A stretch of 52,163 bases of DNA from Phycisphaerales bacterium. GTDB lineage: Bacteria > Planctomycetota > Phycisphaerae > Phycisphaerales > UBA1924. A model generated the notes under the pieces. That model searched no databases. It was not told the origin of the DNA and saw nothing but the letters and a program-made list of their open reading frames with translations. The DNA lies in the NCBI GenBank assembly GCA_020847535.1, contig JADLBU010000078.1, positions 1-52,163 on the forward strand, in the 5' to 3' direction. Both the position numbers and the translations under genes were made by a program. Below, piece by piece: positions 30,682 to 38,405 of the stretch (position 1 is the first letter of the stretch; each line of letters starts with the position of its first letter).

Positions 30682-32361
30682 ATGAAACGTGGAACTTGGT
30701 CGAAACTGTCCGCTGTCTTGTTGTTCACGGGATGCATGCTCGCCGCCGGTTGCGACAGCACCCAGAAGAAGCCAACCCAGGCCCTCGATGCCACAGGGGA
30801 AACCAACAAGGAAAACTACGCCGTCGGGCCGTGGCTCCCAGCCACCAACCTGGCCGAGCAGCAGGCCCCGGCTCCCAAGAAGCCTGAGCCGGCTCCCGCG
30901 CCCGCTCCCAAGGCCCAGCGCGGCCCCTGCAACTACTCCCCCAACGCCGGCGCCGGCATGAACGTCGCCACCATGGCGTTCCCCACCGGTGATCCCGCCT
31001 CCAGCGCCGTCCTGGTTCACCAGGTCGTCCCCGCTCAGGTCAGGGCCAACGCCAACTACAACTACGAGCTCCACATCACCAACATCACCGCCGGAACTCT
31101 CCAGAATGTCGTCGTCGAGAACTCCGGCGCTCAGAACCTCGCCATGGTCAGCGCCGACCCCGCCGCCAGCCGCGGCAACAACGGCAGCTCCATGTGGGTT
31201 CTCGGCGATCTGGGCCCCTGCCAGACCAAGGTCATCAAGGTGACCGCCAAGGCCGACAAGGTCGGGACCTCCTCGATCTGTACCGCCGTCTCCTACAACA
31301 ACCTCCTCTGCGCCAGCACGACCGTCGTCGAGCCGGCCCTCCAGATCACCAAGTCGATCACGCCCGAGTCCATCCTCGGCTGCGATCCCATCACCATGAC
31401 CGTCGAGGTCAAGAACACCGGCACCGGTGTCGCCTCCAACGTCAAGATCACCGATCAGCTCCCCGCGGGCCTGACCACCTCCGATGGCAAGTCCTCGGTT
31501 GAGATCCCCGTCGGCGATCTGGCCCAGGGTCAGTCCAAGCCCTTCACGGTCGCCCTCAAGGCCGCCAAGACCGGCAAGTACGACAACCAGGCCAAGGCCA
31601 CCGCCGATGGCGGCCTGACCGCCTCCTCGAACACGGTCTCCACCGTCGTTCGCCAGCCCGTCCTCACCATCACCTGCAAGCCCTCGGTTGAGACCGTCAT
31701 CATCCGCCCGGGTGCTGAGGGCTGCTTCGAGCTCACCGTTAAGAACACCGGCGATGGCCCCTCCAAGGGCACCGTTGTCAACGCCACGGTCGCCGGCGGC
31801 ACCGCCAGCTCCACCGATGGCCAGGCCAGCGCGGGTGGTGTCTCCTGGAACGTCGGCGATCTCGCCGCCGGGGCCAGCAAGACCGTCAAGGTCTGCGTCA
31901 AGCCCAGCTCCATGGCCGGTGTCTCGCTCAACGCCACCGCTCAGGGCGCCTGCGCTGCCCAGGTCGCCACCAGCTGCAACTTCAAGGTTGTCGGCTCGCC
32001 CGACATCGGCACGCTCCTCACGGACGTTGACGGCGTCGTCCTCGTCGGCGATCCGCATGTCTATACCTATGAAGTCCAGAACCAGGGTCAGATCGACCTG
32101 ACCGAGGTCACCGTCGTCATCACCCTCCCCGAAGGTCTGGAGTTCGTCTCCTCGACCGCTCCCAAGGCCCCGACGGTCAACGGTCGCAAGCTCACCTTCA
32201 CCGGCGTCACCGGCGTCCTCAAGCCCGGCGATCGCCCGACCTTCACGATGACCGTGAAGGCCACCACCGCCGGCGAGAAGCTCGTCATCAGCGAGACGAC
32301 CGCCAGAGAAATCAAGACCCCGATCCGCGACGATGAGCTCACCGTCTTCATCGACCGCTGA
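30682..32361 (+). CDS. Lipoprotein with DUF11/OmcB-like repeats
   Basis: This 559-residue protein begins with a basic signal sequence and a lipobox-like LAAGC (C24), so it is probably a lipoprotein. A Pro/Ala/Lys-rich linker (about 60-80) follows. Three or four beta-sandwich DUF11/CARDB-type repeats come next, with phrases such as 'LQITKSITPESILGCDPITM' and 'VTVVITLPEGLEF'. They recall the cysteine-rich outer membrane protein OmcB of Chlamydiae and related planctomycete surface proteins. Many cysteines fall in the repeats, so disulfide cross-linking is plausible. Codon use is very uniform (GTC, AAG, GGC, CTC), and strong ribosome and terminator signals are present, so I infer high expression. 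It may be a structural cell-envelope protein. Confidence 0.88.
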   Translation: MKRGTWSKLSAVLLFTGCMLAAGCDSTQKKPTQALDATGETNKENYAVGPWLPATNLAEQQAPAPKKPEPAPAPAPKAQRGPCNYSPNAGAGMNVATMAFPTGDPASSAVLVHQVVPAQVRANANYNYELHITNITAGTLQNVVVENSGAQNLAMVSADPAASRGNNGSSMWVLGDLGPCQTKVIKVTAKADKVGTSSICTAVSYNNLLCASTTVVEPALQITKSITPESILGCDPITMTVEVKNTGTGVASNVKITDQLPAGLTTSDGKSSVEIPVGDLAQGQSKPFTVALKAAKTGKYDNQAKATADGGLTASSNTVSTVVRQPVLTITCKPSVETVIIRPGAEGCFELTVKNTGDGPSKGTVVNATVAGGTASSTDGQASAGGVSWNVGDLAAGASKTVKVCVKPSSMAGVSLNATAQGACAAQVATSCNFKVVGSPDIGTLLTDVDGVVLVGDPHVYTYEVQNQGQIDLTEVTVVITLPEGLEFVSSTAPKAPTVNGRKLTFTGVTGVLKPGDRPTFTMTVKATTAGEKLVISETTAREIKTPIRDDELTVFIDR

Positions 32362-32400
32362 GTGATTCCCGCGAATCAGGTCTGACCTGAAGCCCCAATC

Positions 32401-32433
32401 ACCGGGCCCGGAAACGGGCCCGGTTTTCTTTTT
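32401..32433 (+). terminator. Strong rho-independent terminator
   Basis: A perfect 10-bp stem (32401-32410 with 32415-32424) with a GAAA tetraloop is followed by a T-rich tail. It ends the lipoprotein transcript. Confidence 0.95.
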
Positions 32434-32504
32434 GAAAGCCCCTCCTCGAAGGAGGTGTTGGGGAGGGTTGCCTCCACCCATCACGAGCTTGCATTCCATC
32501 TTGT

Positions 32505-32615
32505 GTGCCGCTGTGCCGCTGTGCCGCTGTGCCGCTGTGCCGCTGTGCCGCTGTGCCGCTGTGCCGCTGTGCCGCTGTGCCGCTGTGCCGCTGTGCCGCT
32601 GTGCCGCTGTGCCGC
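32505..32615. repeat. 8-bp tandem repeat (GTGCCGCT) x 13.9
   Basis: Thirteen perfect copies of GTGCCGCT plus 7 bases of a fourteenth end 13 bases before the mutY ATG at 32629. The mutY frame stays open through the repeat, encoding CRCAAVPL units. The unit is not a multiple of three, so any copy-number change would shift the frame for a start upstream. Slipped-strand changes here could alter mutY expression. Confidence 0.95.
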
Positions 32616-32628
32616 CATACATTCCCCC

Positions 32629-33744
32629 ATGCCCGCGCGCCCGCCGCTCTCCTCCCTCCCCCGCACCCTCACCCGTTGGTTCCTCACGAGCGCCCGCGAA
32701 CTTCCCTGGCGCACCAACCTCAACGCTCCCGCAGACCATCGCCGAGATCCCTACCGCACCCTCGTCAGCGAGCTGATGCTCCAGCAGACCCAGGTCTCAC
32801 GCGTCATCGACAAGTTCAATGATTTTCTAACTGCCTTCCCCACCCCCGCATCGCTCGCCGCCGCCCCCGAATCCCGCATCCTCGCCCTCTGGTCCGGCCT
32901 GGGCTACTACCGCCGCGCCAAACTCCTCTACGCCGCCGCCAAGGCGATCCTGCGCGACCACGATGGCCGCATCCCCGACACCGTCGAAGAGCTTCTCACC
33001 CTCCCCGGCATCGGCCCCTACACCGCCGGCGCGATCGCCTCGCTCGCCTACGGCAAGCCCGTCCCCATCGTCGATGGCAACATCGCCCGCGTCCTCTTCC
33101 GCATCCACGGACGCGATGCCACCCACGCCGACCCGCGCGACATGAAATGGGCCTGGGATCAAGCCGCCCAGCTCGTCAACTCCGCCGCGCACGCCAAGGT
33201 AGCAGTGGGGGGGGTGGGGGTGGGGGATCTCAACGAAGCCCTCATGGAACTCGGCGCCACGATCTGCACACCCACATCCCCGCGCTGCAATTGCTGCCCC
33301 ATCCGCTCCCACTGTATCGCCAACGCCACCGCTCGCCAGCACCAGATCCCCCGCCCCAAGCGCCCCATCACACGCCGCGAACTCTTCTGCGACACCGTGC
33401 TCGCTCGCTCACCCGACGACAAGCTCCTCATCGAGCATCGCCCATCCACCGGTATGTGGGCCAACCTCTGGCAAGCCCCCACCCTCGAAGATCCAACGGC
33501 CGCCAAGCCCGCAACCCGCTGCCGCCTCGAACACTGGCTCAACCTCAAGCCCCTCACGCTCATCGAACGCTTCACCCATCAGACCACCCACCGCACCGTC
33601 CACTTCACCATCTGGAAAGCCGCCCGCCCGACCCCCACCAGCGCGCACCAATCCCCCACCCGCCAATGGGCCACCCGCGAGCAGATCTCCGAGCTCGCCC
33701 TCTCCAATCCCCAGCGCCGAATCCTCCTCGAACTCTCCCGGTGA
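32629..33744 (+). CDS. mutY: Adenine DNA glycosylase MutY
   Basis: This 371-residue enzyme removes adenine mispaired with 8-oxoguanine. Features are complete: catalytic E48 in ELMLQQTQV, helix-hairpin-helix LPGIGPYTAGAI, catalytic D149 in VDGN, the iron-sulfur ligands C213-x6-C220-x2-C223-x5-C229, and a NUDIX-like C-terminal domain. A glycine-rich VAVGGVGVGD (191-200), encoded by a G8-T-G5-T-G5 run, interrupts the usual loop before the cluster. I chose ATG 32629, the start of normal MutY sequence. An in-frame TTG at 32455 would add 58 residues made largely of the 8-bp repeat. Confidence 0.96.
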   Translation: MPARPPLSSLPRTLTRWFLTSARELPWRTNLNAPADHRRDPYRTLVSELMLQQTQVSRVIDKFNDFLTAFPTPASLAAAPESRILALWSGLGYYRRAKLLYAAAKAILRDHDGRIPDTVEELLTLPGIGPYTAGAIASLAYGKPVPIVDGNIARVLFRIHGRDATHADPRDMKWAWDQAAQLVNSAAHAKVAVGGVGVGDLNEALMELGATICTPTSPRCNCCPIRSHCIANATARQHQIPRPKRPITRRELFCDTVLARSPDDKLLIEHRPSTGMWANLWQAPTLEDPTAAKPATRCRLEHWLNLKPLTLIERFTHQTTHRTVHFTIWKAARPTPTSAHQSPTRQWATREQISELALSNPQRRILLELSR

Positions 33745-33782
33745 TTCCAGCCGCGAAGCGGCGCGCGTGCCCTTACTCTCCC

Positions 33783-33859
33783 CCCGGGAGAGTCGGCGAG
33801 GCTCTGCGAAGCCGGTGAGGGCTACCGATCTACATCCACTACGGTTTTCACTTCTTCCG
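33783..33859. repeat. Dispersed repeat B, copy 2
   Basis: Matches 25712-25790 over its length, with the same 'cggcgaggctctgcg', 'ggtgagggct' and 'cacttcttccg' landmarks. It begins 38 bases after the mutY stop and ends 62 bases before gatB. Confidence 0.75.
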
Positions 33860-33921
33860 ACGGACTACACCCGGCTCTACCTCCCGCAATCGCAATTTCC
33901 CCCTCGCCATACACTCCCCAC

Positions 33922-35598
33922 ATGTCCACCCCCTCCATCCAATCCATCAAGCTCATGGTGGGCATGGAAATCCACATCGAGCTCGCCACGCGCACCAAGA
34001 TGTTCACCCGCGCTCCCAGCCCCGCCACCAGCGAGTTCGACCACGCCGAGCCCAACTCCCACATCGACCCCGTCGTCCTCGGACTCCCCGGCGCACTCCC
34101 CGTCATGAACAAGGCCGCCGTCGAGCTCGCGATCATGGTCGGGCTCGCCCTCGATTGCCAGATCGCCCCCCTCTCCCGCTGGGACCGCAAAGGTTACTTC
34201 TACCCCGACCTCCCCAAGGGCTACCAGATCAGCCAGTACGACCTCCCCCTCTGCTTCGACGGCGCCATCGACCTCCCCGCCACCGATGACAAGGGCTTCT
34301 TCGACTTCACCAACCCCACCAGCCGCATCGGCATCATCCGCGCCCACCTCGAAGAGGATGCCGGCAAGCTCCTCCACGAAGCCCCCGGCGGCCACGCGAT
34401 CGACTTCTCGATCGCCGACTACAACCGCGCCGGCGCTGCCCTCCTCGAGATCGTCACACAGCCCGACTTCACCTCCGCCGACCAGGCCGTCGCGTTCGCC
34501 AAGCTCCTCCGCAACACCTGCCGATTCATCGGCGCCACCGAGGGTGTCATGCAGAAGGGCCACATGCGCTTCGAGCCCAACATCAACTGCCACATCATCC
34601 TCACCGATGGCAAGCTCATCAAGACCCCCATCGTCGAGGTCAAGAACCTCAACAGCTTCAAGGCCCTCAAGTCCGCGATCGAGTACGAGCTCGCCGAGCA
34701 ACCATCCCGCTGGCAGCACGATCGCCGCGAGATGGGCCGCGGAATGAAGATCACCCGCGGCTGGGACGATGCCAAGAACATCACCTACATCCAGCGCGAA
34801 AAGGAAGATGTCCACGACTACCGCTACTTTCCCGACCCCGATCTCCTCCCCGTCCAGGTCAGCGCCGAGTGGAAATCGCACATCCAGTCCCGCATCCCCG
34901 AACTCCCACTCCCCCGCCTCCGCCGCTACGTCGAGCAGTACAACCTCGCCATCAAGGAAGCCACCACCCTCATCGAGGAACGCGACACCAGCCACTTCTA
35001 CGAGCAATCAATCGCCGCGATGATCCGACCCCCCGATGCCCTCGAACCCATCCGCGCCGGCCGGCTCGCCGCCAACCTCCTCCTCCAGAACGGCCTCAAG
35101 CGCGCCAACGAACGCAACATACCCCTCCACCACCTCGGCATCCATCCCGACGAGCTCGCCCAGCTCGCCAAGCTCCGCGAACAAGGCAAACTCAGCGCAG
35201 CCGGCCTCGATGAGCTCTTCGGCGAACTCTGCCCAGTCTCCTCATCCCCCTCTCCCGTCTCTTCCCCCTCTCCCCTCTCTGCGCCCTCTGCGTATTCTCT
35301 CCCCTCCGCGCCTTCTGAGCTCTCTGTGACATCTGCGTTCTCTTCTTCTTCCTCTCCCCGCCCCCCCCAAAACATCCACGATCTCGCCCAATCATGCGGC
35401 CTCCTCATCATCCGCGACGATGCCCAGCTCCAGAAATGGATCGACCAGGTGCTCGCCGCCAACCCCCAGGTCGTCGAACAAATCCGCGCCGGCAAAACGC
35501 AAGCCATCGGCCGACTCGTCGGCGAAACCATGAAGCTCGCCGGCAACACCACCGACGCCAAAGCCGCCCGCGAACTCATCGAAAAACGCATCGGCTGA
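33922..35598 (+). CDS. gatB: Asp/Glu-tRNA amidotransferase subunit B, with insertion
   Basis: GatB phosphorylates mischarged Glu-tRNA(Gln)/Asp-tRNA(Asn) and completes amidation with GatA and GatC. The catalytic core is normal: VGMEIHIELATRTKMF, the YNRAGAALLEIVTQPDF motif, KNLNSFKAL and the REKEDVHDYRYFPDPDL segment. The helical and YqeY-like tail (IRDDAQLQKWIDQVLAAN to the end) is also typical. The protein is 558 residues, about 80 longer than usual. About 44 of the extra residues (438-481) are a Ser/Pro stretch encoded by a reversed copy of the CACAGAGG-type repeat, inserted in frame at the hinge before the tail. The frame is intact and the gene probably works. It is 7 bases from the next gene. 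Confidence 0.97.
   Translation: MSTPSIQSIKLMVGMEIHIELATRTKMFTRAPSPATSEFDHAEPNSHIDPVVLGLPGALPVMNKAAVELAIMVGLALDCQIAPLSRWDRKGYFYPDLPKGYQISQYDLPLCFDGAIDLPATDDKGFFDFTNPTSRIGIIRAHLEEDAGKLLHEAPGGHAIDFSIADYNRAGAALLEIVTQPDFTSADQAVAFAKLLRNTCRFIGATEGVMQKGHMRFEPNINCHIILTDGKLIKTPIVEVKNLNSFKALKSAIEYELAEQPSRWQHDRREMGRGMKITRGWDDAKNITYIQREKEDVHDYRYFPDPDLLPVQVSAEWKSHIQSRIPELPLPRLRRYVEQYNLAIKEATTLIEERDTSHFYEQSIAAMIRPPDALEPIRAGRLAANLLLQNGLKRANERNIPLHHLGIHPDELAQLAKLREQGKLSAAGLDELFGELCPVSSSPSPVSSPSPLSAPSAYSLPSAPSELSVTSAFSSSSSPRPPQNIHDLAQSCGLLIIRDDAQLQKWIDQVLAANPQVVEQIRAGKTQAIGRLVGETMKLAGNTTDAKAARELIEKRIG
35233..35364 (-). repeat. CACAGAGG-type repeat inserted in gatB
   Basis: On the minus strand this pyrimidine-rich stretch reads as 'acgcagagggcgcagagagg', 'gcggagggg' and 'cacagagagctcagaagg' units, the same vocabulary as the intergenic copies at 2459-2515 and 4112-4176. 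About 132 bases (44 codons) lie between normal GatB segments. In the gatB frame it codes only Ser, Pro, Ala, Val, Leu and a few others. Confidence 0.75.
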
Positions 35599-35605
35599 CA
35601 ACCCC

Positions 35606-37009
35606 ATGCCCCCCGACCTCCCACTCTCCCGCCGCCACTTCACCCTCTCCACCCTCTCTCTGCTCGCCGCCTCGCGCCTCACCCGCGCCCACCAACCAAC
35701 CCACCCCGACGGCGAATCCTTCCTCCAATCCCAAGCTCGCAAGATCATCGACTCCGCCCGCATCCGCGCCGGCCAGACGCTCGCCAATCACCACAACGCG
35801 ACCCCCTACGACCTCCACATCCCCGGCGGCAACATGGGCTACCCCGCATTCTGGATCCGCGATGCCGTCATGATGCTCGGCGCTCGCTTCATCACCGCCG
35901 AAGAAATCGAAGGCTGGATCCGGCTGATCGCCGCCACCCTCCGCGGCCCCGATCCCTGGCAGGTCCGCCCCTCCGTCACCGTCCCCGCCTACACCGTCCC
36001 TGATCACATCAACTTCGATGGCAAACCCTCATTCTTCCCCGGAAGCTACGAAACCGGCGAAAAGCAAGGCGGCCACCCCTGGGGCAACGCGCCTCCCCTC
36101 GATGACAACTTCTACTTCATCCTCGCCGTCTACGAGCACTGGCGGTTGACGAGCGACCTCACCCTCTTCCGCACCACGCTCCGCACCGCATTCTCCCACG
36201 AGCCGCTCAACGATCTCTGCGAAAAGATCTTCAACACCCCGCGCTCCGACCTCGACACCGGCCTCATCACATCCGGCGATATCGACACCGACAACGCCAA
36301 GGACTGGGGCTTCTGCGACAGCATCTTCAAGAGCGGCAAGCTCCTCTTCCCCTCCATCCTCAAGTTACACACCGCCCACAAGCTCGCCCAGCTCTTCACC
36401 GCCGACAATCAGCCCGACAAGGCCGCCCACTATCGCCAGCTCGCCGCCGACCTCTCCGCCGTGATCACATCCACATTCCTCAAGCCCGCCGCACCTCCCC
36501 ACGATCAGGATGATGCCTGGCTCCACTCCGCCACCGGCTTCGGCAATCAACCCGATATCTGGGGCAGTGCGCTCGCCGTCCATCACGATGCGATCCCGCA
36601 CGAAGATGCTCGCCGCATCTCCCGCGCCCTTACCCGCGCCTATCGCGATCGCACCGCGATCCGCAATGGCCAGGTCCGTCACATCCTCACGAACGACCCC
36701 ACCAACAACGGCGGCTGGGAAAAGTCAGTCTCCACCCTCGGCGAGTACCAGAACGGCGGCTACTGGGGAACTCCCACCGGCTGGGTCATCTCTGCGATCC
36801 ACCGCACCGATCCGCTCGCCGCCGCCGATCTCGCCAGGGAATACCTCGCCCACCTGCGCAGCAACATGCGCGATGATGGCCTCACCCACGCCTACGAGTG
36901 GCACAACCCCAGCACCAACCGCAGCGCCAACCCCCTCTACGTCGCCAGCATCGCCCTCCCCTACATCGCCCTCAAAGAAGCCGGCCTCCTCGACCTCCTC
37001 CGCCACTAG
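35606..37009 (+). CDS. Exported six-hairpin glycosidase-like protein
   Basis: The 467-residue protein has a Tat-type signal (RRHFTLSTLSLLAA) and a body typical of (alpha/alpha)6 barrel glycosidases. Tell-tale segments are YPAFWIRDAVMML, PLDDNFYFILAVY, DAWLHSATGFGNQPDIWGSA and GGYWGTPTGWVISAI. It would act outside the cytoplasm on an oligosaccharide; the acid/base pair and family number cannot be fixed by eye. It begins 7 bases after gatB, so they are probably cotranscribed, though the functions are unrelated. Confidence 0.8.
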   Translation: MPPDLPLSRRHFTLSTLSLLAASRLTRAHQPTHPDGESFLQSQARKIIDSARIRAGQTLANHHNATPYDLHIPGGNMGYPAFWIRDAVMMLGARFITAEEIEGWIRLIAATLRGPDPWQVRPSVTVPAYTVPDHINFDGKPSFFPGSYETGEKQGGHPWGNAPPLDDNFYFILAVYEHWRLTSDLTLFRTTLRTAFSHEPLNDLCEKIFNTPRSDLDTGLITSGDIDTDNAKDWGFCDSIFKSGKLLFPSILKLHTAHKLAQLFTADNQPDKAAHYRQLAADLSAVITSTFLKPAAPPHDQDDAWLHSATGFGNQPDIWGSALAVHHDAIPHEDARRISRALTRAYRDRTAIRNGQVRHILTNDPTNNGGWEKSVSTLGEYQNGGYWGTPTGWVISAIHRTDPLAAADLAREYLAHLRSNMRDDGLTHAYEWHNPSTNRSANPLYVASIALPYIALKEAGLLDLLRH

Positions 37010-37043
37010 AGCACCCCGAGCGCCAGCTCGGTTCTGCACAAGG

Positions 37044-37096
37044 GAGCCCCGAGCGCGAGCTCGGGCCATGGCCCGCGGCAGCGGGTTTTCTCTTTG
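37044..37096. repeat. Dispersed repeat D, copy 1, terminator-like
   Basis: The sequence 'ccccgagcgcgagctcggg' then 'ccatggcccgcggcagcggg' recurs at 41156-41205. Its second hairpin, CCCGC/GCGGG with a 4-base loop followed by TTTTCTCTTT, looks like a terminator. A degenerate first half-copy lies at 37010-37042. Both copies follow the stop of a plus-strand gene, so the element may supply terminators. The rest of the 37010-37281 gap holds nothing recognisable. Confidence 0.7.
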
Positions 37097-37281
37097 GTTC
37101 CGGTGACACCTGCGCGATGATGTTGCCTGCCTCCCCGGTACACCGGGGGTGGTGCCGAGCCCTGCGGTGCGAGGGGCTTGCCTCTCTACCTCTTCTCCAA
37201 CGCTCGCAAACCAAATACGCAAACACCTCCGAAGCGTCGGAATACATGAACAACAAGTCGTTCGCCGTCCGCCGCTCCCCC

Positions 37282-38208
37282 TCACCCACCCGGCCACAAA
37301 ATCTTCTCCGGATTCGCATACACGCTCGGCTTCCCGTTCCCGTTTTCCGCCCGAATCTCCTCAAGCGTGTTGTTCCCGCCCATCCCCCGCGGGAACTCCT
37401 TCCCGTGGATCGGCGCCACGTGCCCATCCGCGAACGCCGTGTTCGCCGCCCCCATCTTCCCCGGATGCCTGAACCCGATCCGGCTGTTGGACATCATCGC
37501 CTGGTTGTCGCGCTGGCGACCCGCGTACAGCCCATCAGCAACGGCGATCAGCTGCACCGGCCGCACGAACGCATTCAGCCTCGTCAGCTTGATGTTCACG
37601 CCGTTGTGGCTCGGACCATATCCCACGCTGCCTGTATAGAACATATCCGGCGTCACGCTCGCCACCGCGCCGATCGGGTTGTCCGCGTTGATCCAGTACG
37701 AAACCCGGATGATCTTGTGGAACCCGCGCTCCGGAATCAGTTGCGTGAAGTTCCCCTCTGTCGTCCGAATAAACGGCCAGTCATGCCACCCCTTGGAGTT
37801 GTTCGGGTCAGACCCCGTTTGCCCGGTCGCCACGCCCGCCACATCGTACGTGTCGGGGCAGTAAAACGGGTTGCCGCGCTTCGTCCCCGCGCCACCCATG
37901 TACCCATCCCGATCAAGAATCGGGCCCCACCCATCCAGAGGCACATCCGGCCCGCCATCCGTCCCCGTCATGTTGTACGAAGGAACCACACCCTCCTTGT
38001 TGTCGTGGTTGTACAACACCAGCCCCTGCCCGATCCCGCGCAGGTTCCCCATGCACGCCGCCGCCTTCGCTGTCTTGTTCGCCATCCCCAGCGCCGGCAG
38101 CAGGATCGCCACCAAAATCGCCATGATCGCAATCACCACCAGCACCTCAATCAGCGTGAACGCAAGCCGCGCATTGGAGCCCCGTCCGACATGCACACTG
38201 CCATTCAT
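37282..38208 (-). CDS. Prepilin-type protein with H-X9-DG domain
   Basis: The 308-residue protein starts with a short basic leader and the class III/type IV pilin cleavage site, A-FTLIEVLVVIAIMAILV, so it is processed by PilD and inserted as a pseudopilin. The rest is a DUF1559-like domain ending in ANTAFADGHVAPIHG, a standard feature of the very large planctomycete family. Role in pseudopili or surface display is unknown. Start ATG 38208 follows AAGGGA; ATG 38229 (MTRRDHR) is an alternative. Confidence 0.9.
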   Translation of the reverse strand: MNGSVHVGRGSNARLAFTLIEVLVVIAIMAILVAILLPALGMANKTAKAAACMGNLRGIGQGLVLYNHDNKEGVVPSYNMTGTDGGPDVPLDGWGPILDRDGYMGGAGTKRGNPFYCPDTYDVAGVATGQTGSDPNNSKGWHDWPFIRTTEGNFTQLIPERGFHKIIRVSYWINADNPIGAVASVTPDMFYTGSVGYGPSHNGVNIKLTRLNAFVRPVQLIAVADGLYAGRQRDNQAMMSNSRIGFRHPGKMGAANTAFADGHVAPIHGKEFPRGMGGNNTLEEIRAENGNGKPSVYANPEKILWPGG

Positions 38209-38405
38209 GCGATGGTCCCTTCGTGTCATCCATCCCCAACCCTGCCCGAGCCCATCCCCGCAAATCCAGACCCGCAGCGACCATCCTACCTCCTCCTCGC
38301 CTCCCATGACCTATCCACCACATCACTTCACCCCCCCCACCACCCTCCCCGTTCGCCGTTCCCCCTCTTCGCCCTCCACCAGTGCCCAGTGCCTTCTCTC
38401 CCCCC

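Noticed and set aside
32455..32628. MutY extension through the 8-bp repeat as real protein
   Set aside because: Normal MutY begins at the ATG at 32629 and the repeat-coded residues have no family match; kept only as a switching hypothesis.
30550..32739. 729-codon open frame antisense to the lipoprotein gene
   Set aside because: Its residues are Gly/Asp/Val-rich and follow from codon bias of the real gene on the other strand.
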